Positions 24,801 through 31,703 of a DNA stretch of 64,000 bases are shown in pieces (position 1 is the stretch's first letter; every line of letters starts with the position of its first letter). A model generated the notes under the pieces. That model did not search any database. It worked only from the letters and a program-made list of their open reading frames with translations, and was not told where the DNA came from. The position numbers were made by a program, and so were the translations under genes. This stretch comes from Shinisaurus crocodilurus (taxonomy: Eukaryota > Chordata > Lepidosauria > Squamata > Shinisauridae): positions 191,765,118 through 191,829,117 of the forward strand of contig CM037878.1 in assembly GCA_021292165.1 (NCBI GenBank), in the 5' to 3' direction.

Positions 24801-27800
24801 TTCACTTGCATTTTTGTGCATATTTCTCCTAATACACACATTTTCCTATGCAATTTTGCCTAATATACACATTTTTGCAGGCAATTTCCCAATATATGCA
24901 TCATTTCCCAATATATGCATTTTGTATGCAGTTTTTGATTGGAGTACTCCATCGCAAATTTGGACAAGTGCGAATTTCAAAGGATAACTGAGTTTCAGTT
25001 TGCATATTGGTCCGAAAGTGTGAAGTTACGGTAGGTAAGTTTGCAAACCAAATGAATTTCTCCCCAGTCCCTATTTATGAGCTAGGTATTCTCTTCAGTG
25101 TTTTGATAAGCTCTGCACATGTATTCAGAAAGCTTTCTCCAACACCAAACAGAATTAGGCCATGCAGAGCTCTGGGTGCTTATAGGAGTTCATGCACACA
25201 CACAAAAGCTTTGGAAACAGGGAAACTCTTGTTATTTTAAGAAGAAACAATTTGGCTCTACCTGTAGTGATGTCAGATCTTTTAAGGCACCATTGGGTAT
25301 ATTTTGGATGTCATTTCCATGGAGCATGAGCAGTTCTAGCTTTGCAAGTCCTGCAAATGAGTTTTCAGATATAGTCGGAATGCTGTTAAACCTAGGTAGA
25401 AAACACATTTAAGAACATTCCGTTATGAATCATCATTCTATATTAAGAAAACCTGGCATTTAAGGTAACTTTAGCCTATTCCTAAATCATACACGTAATT
25501 TGACAAAGTTAATGAAGCATTCTAATAAGGCCATGTGTGCCTAACTTGTATTTAATATCTGGTTTCTAAAGTCAGTTTTATGCTGCTTTGGCCATAAATA
25601 AAATAAAATAAATGCAATTCAGTTGGAGCTTAAATTCATGGAAATGTCAATTAGAGTGGGCTTTCCCCCACAATATTCTCCATCTGTTGGGGATATTGGT
25701 CAGTGGCAGGGATCCAACCTATGATGATATGGGGACTAGCAAACCAGTAGGCCTGCAAAGATACCAACAAAATATGTAACAATAAATGAATAAAGTTTTG
25801 TAGAGGACATGTAAAAATGGATGTATGCCAAGCAATTTCTGGAAGCAGAAAAGCACAGCTATTAGTTGAATTGCTAGATTTGCACATATAGTATGTAATA
25901 AGGTATTTAACTGTTGAGACAACTCAGTGGTCTTCCAATTGGAAAACTGTGGGTCTAGAAACTAGGGCTGTGAGCTAATTAAAGAATGTTTAGTTGATTA
26001 ATCACCTGCCTTTGACAGATTAATACAGTAAATTTAAACACATTTATATTTTACCAAAGCTTTACTATAGTTGCCTTCCTTTTGAGATAATGAAGGGAAT
26101 ATAAGTTAGATTACAATTAAATAAACAAAAGCCACTATTCATTGTTTGAAGGCCTTTTTGATTTTTTTTTTAAAAAAATCTGTATCTTTCCCTATTTACA
26201 GAAACACAGCAAAAGTTAAAACAGAAATGTATGTATGCTCTTAACTGACAGTCTCACTAATTAAATTTGCCATTACCGATTAATCAACTAAGGCACTCAT
26301 TGATTCATTCCTGATGAAACTAATTAAAGTTTGCGGTCCTATGGTAAAAATCTTTTGCTTGGAAACTGGAAAGGAGAAGGTATATGCTAAATGAACTTAG
26401 AGTTTCTAAAAATGTTCCAAATTGACAATTACTCTTCTATTTTCAATACTAGGATCCTAAAAATAAACTGACTTATGCTGCATTTGGTTGTCCTCTTAGG
26501 ACAGATATATCACTCGGCTAAATAAACACATGAGACAAACTGGAGGCAGGGATTTTAGTGGATATAAATCAGCTATACCTGCTAAAATGTGAGCAGTTTC
26601 TTCTGTGTCAGCAAAAGAAGCATCCCTGCTTGGCAAGAGGGACAAAGGAGGTAGTCTCTGCTCCTCTTGCCAAATATATCACTTTACTCCTAGAAAGAGT
26701 GGCACATCACCATCACAGACAGACAGTGGTGAAGATCCATAAGCAGATCATAGGCTACCACCATTAGTGTAAACAGCGATACAACACAAAGGACTTTTAG
26801 TGTTTCAGTTCCAAGTCAGGAGGTACCTTCTTTTTAAACCTACTGAATTTACTGAAATCAGTAGTCTACTAGGATCCTTTGCACTGGTACAAAAATGTAA
26901 GCCTGTTGTACATGAGGTCCACTTTCTTTTCTGCATAAGTGGCCTATGCAACCCGCACCATGCTTTAGGGGCCTGTGCACACACATGCAGCAAATGTTCT
27001 CAATGATTTGGGCAGGAAACTCAATGAGGCCAGGAGGATAGCCATAACCACTGGCAAAAAGAGATAGAAGAGAAGGTGTGGTGAGAGAACAGGTTAGAGC
27101 AATAGCTATGGTGGTAGTAAGACTGAGATGATCTCCAGGGAAAATAGGCAATTCTGGAGCAAGTAAAGGAAGGAATATTGCTGGGGCATAGATATGGAGA
27201 AAGTTCACTATCTAATAGGCCATGATCAACATGGGTGTAGTAAGTATAAAATTAGATGGATAAGCTCCTCATGGAAGAAAAAAGAGTGGAAGGTTGGCAC
27301 AGGAGATTTAAGGCAAGGAACCAAATTCAATTGTAGCTGTAGATCTCTTCTCTGGGAAAAAAGGATACAAGGGAAGCATACTGGTTATGATTATATTTGT
27401 TGGGTGGAGCCTTCATGCTATAGGGCAACAACCTCCCCTCTGAAGATGAAATGATAGAATGGGGGTAGGAGACAGGTTTGAGGCAAGATGGAAGGAAAGC
27501 AAATGTTATGCACATTCACCAGTGGCTCATCATGTTTGTCATATACTTAAGGCAAGTTAGAAGGCTTTGAGATTGTCTTGTTTGAACCAAAAGTTAACCA
27601 AAATGTAATTAGAAGTAGATCACAGAGGTTTTTTAGACCAATGTAATTAATATTCCTCTTTATATAAAGCTTTTGATTTGTACCGCACTGGTCTCAAATT
27701 GCAACTCTGTTGTCTAGCATTGTGCATCACCATTCAACACATGGGCTGAACTCTAGAAGATTATATTCAAAGAATGTAAAGCGACACAGTAAAATTTCAA

Positions 27801-28013
27801 TACAAACCCCAAATTGATTCGTTCCACATGTTTAGAAATTCTTGTTGGCACAGCTGCTAAGGACCGAAATGTGCAGTGAACTTCAGTGGGAACATAACAG
27901 GCGCATGGGTGAGGACATGCAAGTGTGGTTTCTGGAAGCCCCAGAGAGAGAATCAGCACCACGGATAGTGTCCCCAAATTTGGTTTCTTTAGCATCTTCT
28001 TAAATGTCTTCAT
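4892..28013 (-). CDS. MXRA5: MXRA5 (adlican), complete spliced coding region, six coding exons
   Basis: This gene encodes a very large secreted extracellular-matrix protein of the adlican family, linked in mammals to matrix remodeling and TGF-beta responses. The six coding exons sum to 8,424 nt, or 2,807 residues plus stop, against about 2,828 in human. Every junction has AG/GT borders and the phases chain without a break (2, 0, 1, 1, 2). Domain order is signal peptide, LRR N-cap, LRRs, LRR C-cap, Ig1-2, a Ser/Thr/Pro-rich linker, then Ig3-12. Linker segments differ greatly from mammals, while the LRR and Ig parts are nearly colinear with them. No stop or frameshift interrupts the reading frame, so the gene looks functional. 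Identity is certain at family level; the untranslated ends are inferred. Confidence 0.97.
7296..7386. mobile_element. Palindromic MITE, TGCAATCCT family
   Basis: The left end TGCAATCCTGTAC and right end GTACAGAATTGCA are inverted copies, with an inner palindrome around CCCACTGAACTCAATAGGAC. Related copies lie at about 10855-10936, 51340-51400, 51447-51541, 59792-59840 and 60884-60978. Superfamily is unresolved. Confidence 0.6.
7779..8135. mobile_element. hAT-type non-autonomous DNA transposon with 8-bp TSD
   Basis: The ends are imperfect inverted repeats: CAAGGGTTCATATCCTCAGG on the left and the complement of CAGGGGTGTTGAAGCTCTTT on the right. The flanks ATCTACAT (7771-7778) and ATCTACTC (8136-8143) match at six of eight positions, the size expected for hAT target-site duplications. 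The 357-bp body codes for nothing. A related copy lies near 13050-13420. Confidence 0.75.
8136..8226 (+). repeat. Short minisatellite built on ATCTACTCCATTCCC
   Basis: The unit ATCTACTCCATTCCC and variants (ATCTACTCCAAGTG) repeat about six times in a 90-bp block. The block begins exactly at the right target-site duplication of the neighbouring hAT element. Confidence 0.8.
8684..8885 (+). repeat. Left arm of 202-bp inverted repeat in intron 6
   Basis: This arm, starting ATGAATTTCCCCACCCTCAC and ending AGAAGAATCACGTAAA, is matched in reverse complement at 9196-9397 with two visible mismatches. The spacer is 310 bp. The sequence is not coding and is not a repeat family I recognise. Confidence 0.93.
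9060..9600 (+). mobile_element. L2-like LINE 3' fragment interrupted by the 202-bp repeat arm
   Basis: The plus frame near 9125-9200 reads LPQEVSLPLILPEFQCRLRP, like the C-terminal end of L2/CR1-group ORF2 (a LPxEV...FxxxLR pattern). After the inserted arm, a 3' UTR-like tail ends in GGGCAGGATATAAAAAGAAT and AAATAAATAG. It is a 5'-truncated, non-functional copy. Confidence 0.55.
9196..9397 (-). repeat. Right arm of 202-bp inverted repeat in intron 6
   Basis: This arm lies inside what looks like an L2-like LINE 3' end (9060-9600). It is bordered by short direct repeats TTTATG near 9195-9200 and 9396-9402, so this copy may be an insertion into the LINE. The left arm has no equivalent flanks that I can see. 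Confidence 0.9.
9868..10010 (+). mobile_element. 5'-truncated squamate retroposon (SINE/LINE tail)
   Basis: The stretch CCAGTTGCTGGGGAACATGG through GTCTGATCCAGCATGGCTGT, ending in TCTTATGTTT, is an interspersed repeat I recognise from squamate genomes. No RNA polymerase III head is visible, so it is a 5'-truncated copy in intron 6. Confidence 0.6.
10855..10936. mobile_element. Diverged palindromic MITE, TGCAATCCT family
   Basis: GGCTGCAGTCCTATACATCC opens the copy and AACCATGCACAGGATC closes it, with CCCACTGATATCAAGGGGGC in the middle. It is a degraded member of the same short family as 7296-7386. Confidence 0.5.
11049..11222 (+). mobile_element. 5S-rRNA-derived SINE with CR1-like tail (copy A)
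   Basis: The head GGAAAGCTAAGCAGGGTCAG followed by GCCTGGTTATTACTTGGATG matches the internal control region of 5S rRNA. The tail GGGGGTTGAACTCGATGGCC through CCAACTCTATGATCTATGAA resembles CR1 3' ends with ATTCTATGA repeats. This combination is the 5S-derived SINE type of lizards. Other copies are at 11591-11732, 29875-30002, 31532-31703, 35192-35290, 45345-45474 and 49011-49186. Confidence 0.85.
11591..11732 (+). mobile_element. 5S-derived SINE (copy B), diverged
   Basis: GCTGGAAAGCTAAGCTGGGT retains the 5S core and the copy ends in TATGATCTATGAAATCTATG. It sits 370 bp after copy A in the same orientation, with a GT-rich microsatellite (11495-11570) between them. Confidence 0.8.
11808..11850. 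repeat. Simple repeat, CT/CA-rich
   Basis: A low-complexity run of CTCTCT then ACACAC dinucleotides lies in intron 6 about 150 bp from the Ig3-6 exon donor. Confidence 0.85.
12006..12906 (-). CDS. MXRA5: MXRA5 coding exon: end of Ig3, Ig4, Ig5, start of Ig6
   Basis: This 901-nt exon encodes about residues 1872-2172. The acceptor is ATTTTCCAG|GAGCAC and the donor is CACAG|GTGAAA in phase 2. It finishes Ig3 (GQYLCTAQNLHG). It then holds Ig4 (DCQANGIPSPHISWIFPD to GVYKCVASNAAG) and Ig5 (HCSAKAAPLPGIRWLL to GSYECIATNMVG). It opens Ig6 (LDCSASGDPWPRILWRLPSK). The paired Cys and the central Trp of I-set Ig folds are all present. NGT, NRT and NVS sites suggest N-glycosylation. Mid-domain introns split Ig3 and Ig6, which is the pattern expected for this gene. 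Confidence 0.96.
12948..12978. repeat. (TC)n microsatellite in intron 5
   Basis: The plus strand reads a run of CT dinucleotides beginning TCTCTCTCTTCTCTCTCTCT. On the coding strand it is GA-rich, so it is not the acceptor polypyrimidine tract. Confidence 0.85.
13050..13420. mobile_element. hAT-type MITE related to 7779-8135 (intron 5)
   Basis: Shared blocks with the intron 6 copy include TTCTAAAAGGTTGAAATGCC, AGTTACTGGCAGC and GGCTGAAAG near the right end. The left end reads TAGGGGTGCAAAACCTCAGG. Boundaries are approximate and the duplication of the target is unclear. Confidence 0.6.
13503..13622. mobile_element. Hairpin MITE (CCAGATGTT / AACATCTGG arms)
   Basis: CCCCCAGATGTTACCGGACT on the left pairs with GCAGTCCAACATCTGGAGGC on the right, around ACTCCCATCATTCCTC. 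It belongs to a common vertebrate hAT-like palindromic family. Similar copies are at 34515-34619, 41129-41272, 55519-55654 and 57425-57560. Confidence 0.65.
13853..18739 (-). CDS. MXRA5: MXRA5 giant exon: LRR cap, Ig1-2, Ser/Thr/Pro-rich linker, start of Ig3
   Basis: This 4,887-nt exon encodes about residues 243-1872 with no stop. The acceptor is TCTCCCAG|GTGTCC and the donor is CCACAG|GTAAGA. It starts with the rest of the LRR C-cap. Next come an acidic run (seven Glu, coded by a CTC repeat near 18560) and a conserved block containing NYEKLWKLIAYYSEVPVK. Ig1 follows (Cys near 503 and 558, WMLPDG), then Ig2 (Cys near 602 and 652, WILPSS). From about residue 670 to 1830 the chain is rich in Ser, Thr and Pro and probably disordered and O-glycosylated. 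Conserved islands stand out in it: FESRRRINMANKQINP near residue 770 and the basic RRRAYGRRRLRPNRFRRPKP near 1130. Ig3 begins with the Cys in VIPCDAVGEPKPF. Confidence 0.97.
19650..19770 (-). mobile_element. L2-like LINE 3' tail
   Basis: The stretch from TTATTTATTTATTATTAACT through TACCACCCAGTAATTGAAGC and CTTTCTGGGCAGTTCACAAA is an L2-like 3' UTR read in reverse. The A/T-rich end marks the original 3' terminus. Confidence 0.6.
20101..20499. mobile_element. GC-rich palindromic TIR transposon (copy 1)
   Basis: The ends TAGGGATGT and ACATCCCTA are perfect inverted repeats. The 399-bp body is very CG-rich, unlike its AT-rich surroundings. Inside it, 20232-20281 and 20311-20359 form a palindrome with arms of about 50 bp. 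Each arm has a CCGGAAGTGACG-like (ETS/CRE) motif and a TGCGCAGG (NRF1-like) motif. No target-site duplication is evident. Copy 2 lies 1.2 kb away. Confidence 0.75.
20958..21141 (+). mobile_element. MIR-like CORE-SINE, 5'-truncated
   Basis: The core GGGTGACTTTGGGCCAGCCA and the tail CCTACATTACAGGGTTGTTG match the CORE-SINE pattern shared with MIR. It ends in ATAATAAATAAATAAATAAA. It is inserted in the L2-like element, interrupting GAGCGCA/TTGCAGTAATCC. Confidence 0.7.
21741..22102. mobile_element. GC-rich palindromic TIR transposon (copy 2) with 8-bp TSD
   Basis: The ends TAGCGATGCATC and CAATCCCTA are imperfect inverted repeats related to copy 1. The flanks TCTCCAAT (21733-21740) and CCTCCAAT (22103-22110) match at seven of eight positions, which points to the hAT superfamily. 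The body contains CTGCGCAGGCGCAG, a full NRF1-type site, and GGAAGTGACGCAA. It splits the L2 RT frame cleanly. Confidence 0.8.
22766..22885 (+). repeat. Two-copy tandem duplication, unit about 60 bp
   Basis: The segment AGGAATTTGTCTGAAATCAT through AAAGAGGAATATTAATTACA occurs twice head to tail, differing at CAAAAG versus CAGAAG. The second unit overlaps the outer end of the 360-bp inverted-repeat arm. The right arm at 27671-27677 carries the CAAAAG version found in the first unit. Confidence 0.85.
22842..23201 (+). repeat. Left arm of 360-bp near-identical inverted repeat (intron 4)
   Basis: The sequence from AGAAGCTTTATATAAAGAGG through GATCTACAGCTACAATTGAA and on to GGTTC is repeated in reverse complement at 27318-27677. 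Both arms are 360 bp long and I find only about two mismatches, one of them a C/G change near 23152. The shared sequence resembles no coding family I recognise; the 62-residue open frame present in both arms is a by-product. Its outer end overlaps a tandem duplication and its inner end stops inside a perfect 18-bp hairpin. Confidence 0.93.
23178..23219. repeat. Perfect 18-bp-arm hairpin at the inverted-repeat boundary
   Basis: TACAGCTACAATTGAATT at 23178-23195 is followed after six bases by its exact reverse complement at 23202-23219. The 360-bp arm ends at 23201, inside the loop, so the hairpin straddles the boundary. The right arm carries only one half of the hairpin. Confidence 0.9.
24023..24413 (-). 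CDS. MXRA5: MXRA5 coding exon: remaining LRRs and start of LRR C-terminal cap
   Basis: This 391-nt exon encodes about residues 113-243. The acceptor is CATTTAG|GTATTC and the donor is GCAG|GTAAGA in phase 1. It carries four to five LRR units, including MRLHMDHNRIEFIHPNAF and LRLLHLEGNLLQQLHPNTF. It ends with NPWSCDCRLKWLLEW, the first half of the C-terminal cysteine cap. The second half, LKCKKDKAYEEGQLCPKC, is supplied by the next exon. This exon also lies between the inverted-repeat arms. A run-on reading past the donor quickly meets non-homologous sequence, which supports the splice site. Confidence 0.96.
24746..25073. mobile_element. Probable AT-rich hAT-like MITE in intron 3
   Basis: The ends TAGGAATGGACGAAA and TTCTCCCCAGTCCCTA resemble hAT-type TIRs. 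The middle repeats motifs like TATATGCATTTTGTATGCAG. A similar copy occupies about 60020-60446 and shares AATTGGAGAACTCTATTGCA-like and GGATAACTGAGTTTC blocks. No target-site duplication was confirmed. Confidence 0.5.
25262..25391 (-). CDS. MXRA5: MXRA5 coding exon: first leucine-rich repeats
   Basis: This 130-nt exon encodes about residues 69-112. A TTTTCTACCTAG acceptor precedes it and a CTACAG|GTAGAG donor follows it. The translation reads FNSIPTISENSFAGLAKLEL and continues with LLMLHGNDIQNIPNGALKDL, which are typical LxxLxxN LRR units. The exon completes the split glycine codon from the previous exon and ends in phase 0. It lies inside the 4.1-kb interval enclosed by the 360-bp inverted repeat (arms at 22842-23201 and 27318-27677), so an inversion between the arms would flip it. 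Confidence 0.95.
25392..27317. other. Intron 2, left part: no recognised element
   Basis: This AT-rich intronic DNA holds no open frame with family similarity and no repeat I can name. It contains only short A/T runs such as the one at 26160-26180. Confidence 0.5.
27318..27677 (-). repeat. Right arm of 360-bp near-identical inverted repeat (intron 2)
   Basis: This is the reverse-complement partner of 22842-23201. It ends about 130 bp from the donor of the first coding exon. The two arms enclose 4,116 bp containing the 25262-25391 and 24023-24413 LRR exons. No shared poly-A tail or target-site duplication was noticed at the arm ends, so a recent local inverted duplication is more likely than two independent retroposon insertions. 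Confidence 0.93.
27808..28013 (-). CDS. MXRA5: MXRA5 first coding exon: signal peptide and LRR N-terminal cap
   Basis: This exon encodes residues 1-69. A basic start is followed by a hydrophobic stretch (LSVVLILSLGL) and a likely signal-peptidase site after TTLA at residue 32. The cysteine cap then begins with CPHPCACY. The exon ends after HVERINLG at a GG|GTTTGT donor in phase 2. Two in-frame methionines exist: Met1 at 28011-28013 and Met7 at 27993-27995. Met7 aligns with the mammalian start. Met1 was chosen because it is upstream, in frame, and has a purine at -3. The cap seals the hydrophobic end of the LRR solenoid that follows. Confidence 0.93.
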
Positions 28014-28023
28014 TTCTCTATAC
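28014..28023 (-). other. MXRA5: MXRA5 5' UTR part of first coding exon, with inferred acceptor
   Basis: Just upstream of Met1 the minus strand reads a pyrimidine-rich tract (ATTCTCTTTTAC) and then GCAATAG|GTATAGAGAAATG. An AG at 28024-28025 would make a ten-base 5' UTR remnant in the first coding exon. Mammalian MXRA5 has a separate untranslated exon 1, so a spliced leader from further upstream is expected. The leader exon itself was not located. Confidence 0.55.
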
Positions 28024-29870
28024 CTATTGCATTTGTAAAAGAGAATGGTTTTAATTAAAACAAATAGGACATGACAACTTAAATATTATATAATTCTGGG
28101 TCTTCAGTGTAACCGTGTATGAATAGCTTTAGAATACCATTGTATAATTTGGATGCTAGACATAGGCTTCCCCTGAGAAAGGTAGGCTAAACATAGGCAT
28201 TCAGTTTTGAATATTTAGACTAAAGTATCTGCCAACACTGCTGTCACCTTCCTAAGCACCTAGGTTCCAGTGACCAAGTCTTATAATCGGTCTGTAATTT
28301 TATTTTTAACCATCTAAATGAATATGCATGATTATTTTGCTGTAGCATACCTGCAATTGTCTTAAATTTAATGTGATCACAGCATTGAATAGTGTAGCAT
28401 TTACCCAAGGGGCCAACTTATGTATCAAAATACTCAACTTTCTCTTTTTAAAAAAACATAACACAACGTTCAGATATTCAGGTGTGATTCTGACAGCATT
28501 ACATTCTTTGGATAAGTATACTACAGAAGTTGTTCTAACGGGATCACAGAAGTGTAATCTGTGACAACTAAATAAGAACTATTTCAGCCCCCTTCATGCA
28601 TGTATTGCATGAAGGGGGTCCCCTCACATTTAAAGGTGCAGTGGGCCACACTGTTGGACCCACCCCCTATATCATGCAGCTTCTCTGGTCCCACCCTTGA
28701 TGCCCACATGTTAGGCCTAGGTGTCTGATCTCAAAAGCCTATGTGCATAGACCTCTACACACATAGGCTTCCACATGTTCTGGATCCTGTGTGATTGCAG
28801 TTCCAGAACATGTGGAAGTTTACTCATATAGAGTTTTATGTCAGAGGTGGGCGGGACTCAGGCCTCCAAGATCTACTTTGTTTCTAACTTAGACCCCTGA
28901 AGTTTTTGACTAGATCCCTGAGGATCCAGATGTGAAACCGTGGCTCAGGCAGGCAGATATATGCTAAGAATTAAGGAACAGAATGTATCTGAGCATGTGC
29001 TCAACCCAGGAACTTATGATCAGTATCAGAACAAAATTCTCAAGTTCTTTCACACAAAAATCCATTCCTGGTTTCCCTGCAAGCATTCTTTTTAGCAAGC
29101 TAACTTGGGTGGCTGGGCGAGGGGAGCTTTATGGTTCTTACAATTGTTAGACAATTGAGAGTTTAAAACCCTTGCTAATCTACTGTAAGTCACCCCAGTA
29201 GATCCCAGTTAACCTTCTGCCCACTCCTGGTCTATGTGCACTGGGGCTTTTGCACTGCAGTCATCCACACCCAATGTGTGAACATAAAGGGTGGACCCCC
29301 TTCACATGAGTAACACATGAAAAGGGTTATTGTGTCATCGTACAAGCACAATGGCTCATAGGATTGAGCCATTAGCCTCCACAAAGCCATTTCTTTGTGT
29401 GCACATTGGAGTTCTTAAATCTGCAAGCAATAAGACAGTCATTCCTTTCCTATCAGCATCATATGCAAGCCATTATAACTCAGAGCAGCAGATTCATCAG
29501 GCTAAAGGGGTTTCTTGAATGTCTGCGGTCAGGTTAATACGAGAGTTGCCCCTTCTTTAAAAAAAAAAATAACTCCATGACATGTCGAAGAGCTTTGTAT
29601 TTAATGAGGTGTTTCTTTAATGGAAGTTGTCATATTTAAATATTTTACATACTTTCTTTTCTTTAAAGGACTAATAAACATCTACTTCTATTCATATAAT
29701 TCCTGCTGAGCCAAACAGAAGTTACAACCTCAAAAGAGAAGTTGCTATTCAAAATTCTAGGCTCAGGCTTCTAAGTGAAAAATGATGTACAACGAGGTTT
29801 CTCTCTTTCTTTTAAGAGCTCCATAGCATTGGAAAATGCACAATGCCTTTACATTATCTTCCATCCCCAT
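28024..29870. other. Presumed intron 1, unannotated part
   Basis: I see no coding signal here. A degenerate inverted-repeat stretch occurs around 28730-28830, where CACATAGGCTTCCACATGTTC lies near AACATGTGGAAGT; it is probably an old MITE. Confidence 0.4.
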
Positions 29871-29874
29871 CAAA

Positions 29875-30002
29875 AGCAGGGTCAGGCCTGGTTATTACTT
29901 GGATGGGAGACCCCTCCTCTAGTTTCCTGCATTGAGCAGGGGGTTGGACTCGATAGCCTTGTAGGCTCCTTCCAACTCTATGATCTATGAAATCTATGAA
30001 AT
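29875..30002 (+). mobile_element. 5S-derived SINE (copy C), 5'-truncated
   Basis: It begins inside the 5S region at AGCAGGGTCAGGCCTGGTTA and ends TATGATCTATGAAATCTATG. It lies in presumed intron 1 in the antisense orientation to MXRA5. Confidence 0.85.
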
Positions 30003-30137
30003 ATCTGGCACATTGACAACTATATAGCCAACTAGAAAATAATGAATTTTAAAGGTTTTTGTCCTTTTTGAATGGGAATGTCCAGACAACAAAATATGAA
30101 GAATAACTTTTGTGGCTGGATGGTATCCATTTATCAC

Positions 30138-30255
30138 TTAAGGCACAATCCTATAGATGGAAAAAAAGTCCTACAATTCCCAGCATCCCCCAGCCAGCTA
30201 TGCTGGGGATTGTAGGAATTCATTCCATCTAAACAGGCATAGGATTGCACCCTTA
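30138..30255. mobile_element. Palindromic MITE with nested inner palindrome
   Basis: The outer arms TTAAGGCACAATCCTAT and ATAGGATTGCACCCTTAA enclose a second palindrome, GTCCTACAATTCCCAGCATC and GCTGGGGATTGTAGGAAT. No coding content is present. Confidence 0.7.
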
Positions 30256-30539
30256 ATTGGAGAACCGTGTCTGATCCTATCTAGCCCCATCAAAGTATCA
30301 ATGCTTACATTTGCACTGAATCTAGGTTTAAAGGATGATTGCAATATGAATGATTGTATAATAAATCACATTCACATAACAGGTTTTTTGTTCTGAAGGT
30401 GGTGTCAGGTATTAATATTCTTTCTTTTGTACTGCTGCTTATCTATTTTTTAAAGATAAAAAGTACCATAAAAGTGAATGAATCATTCAAGCATGCCTTT
30501 GAATTTAAGCAATCAAAAACACAATTACACTCCACCCAA

Positions 30540-30790
30540 ATCATTGTTAAAAAAACCCCACTGAACAGTACGGGCCCCAGAACAGCGCCCTGAAGCACCC
30601 CACCTGAAGCCTCTCTCTGGTCTGATGAGGAACCAATGTTAAGCACTCTTTGAGCATGATTCTCCAGCCAGCTGTGAATCAATGCACCAGATGGCTCGGC
30701 ACTTACATAGCCCACATTTAACCAGTTTCCTAACTGAAAGATCACTTCAGTCCTCTCAATTTTCTCAGGCCAACAGACATTAATTGGCGG
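30540..30790 (-). mobile_element. LINE reverse-transcriptase fragment
   Basis: The minus frame reads SGGVLQGAVLGPVLF, a degraded form of the SGVPQGSVLGPLLF block of CR1/L2-group reverse transcriptases. Flanking residues include NWLNVGYV. The fragment has no catalytic box and is non-functional. Confidence 0.65.
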
Positions 30791-30904
30791 GAAAGTTACC
30801 CACACTCAAAAGGTAGAGGGAGAACAGGCAATGAACTAGCACTATAGGTGCAGAGGGTATGGTGGATTTGGGGTTCAACTTGGACTGAGCAGACCCAAAT
30901 TCAG

Positions 30905-31003
30905 ATTCTTGCTGAGCCTCAAAGCTCACTAGGTGAGTCAGTCACTACCTCTTAGACTAACTTTGCCTACCTCACAGTTGTGTGGATAAAATGGGGGGGG
31001 GAG
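30905..31003 (+). mobile_element. MIR-like CORE-SINE fragment
   Basis: AGGTGAGTCAGTCACTACCT and TGCCTACCTCACAGTTGTGT match the core and tail of the SINE at 39342-39577. It is diverged and lacks the tRNA head. Confidence 0.55.
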
Positions 31004-31531
31004 AGATCTATGTGTGTGATCCTAAGCTCAGAGGAGGGGTGGCATGCAAATGTAATCTGTAATAATAAAAGAGGATCTGTGTCTGTCTGTGAGTGCCATA
31101 GCGCCAAGACTGTGAAACCTAGACACATGAAAATTGGCTTGCTTATGAAGAGGATCCTTGGGGTGTACACCTCAGTTTTTTAAATAATAAAATAAAATGC
31201 GTTAATTAATTTTAATTAATTTAAAATGTGTCCATGTAGTTGAAGGCTGCAGTAATATCTTCAGCCACTAGGGGCAGGCTTTCCTAACCAGCACATAGCT
31301 TTGCAGTCCATAAAGTTTGAAGCCATAGGAAATTAGTAGGCCAACAGTCAGTGTTATACACCAGCCTCTCCCCTCTGTTGTGGGGCAGTCCCCCCCCAGG
31401 GGTATTGAGTGTGCAGACACCTCCTTCAAGGAGGTTATGGGGTGCACGATGGCAGGAGATGTGCCAACGGGCATGGCTTCACTCAGACAGGGCAGGCACA
31501 ATGTATCTAACTCTGACAGCTGTGTAAGTTT

Positions 31532-31703
31532 TCATAGATTCATAGATTATAGAGTTGGAAGGGGCCTACAAGGCCATCGAGTCCAACCCCCTGCTCAATG
31601 CAGGAAACTAGGGGAGGGGTCTCCCATCCATGTAATAATAACCAGGCCTGACCTTGCTTAGCTTTCCACACTCAGACAAGCTAAGCCAGCATGAGCCACT
31701 GTA
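31532..31703 (-). mobile_element. 5S-derived SINE (copy D)
   Basis: In reverse orientation it reads from CATAGATTCATAGATTATAG (tail) to CTTGCTTAGCTTTCCACACT (5S core) and CCAGCATGAGCCACTG (head). It is nearly full length. Confidence 0.85.
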
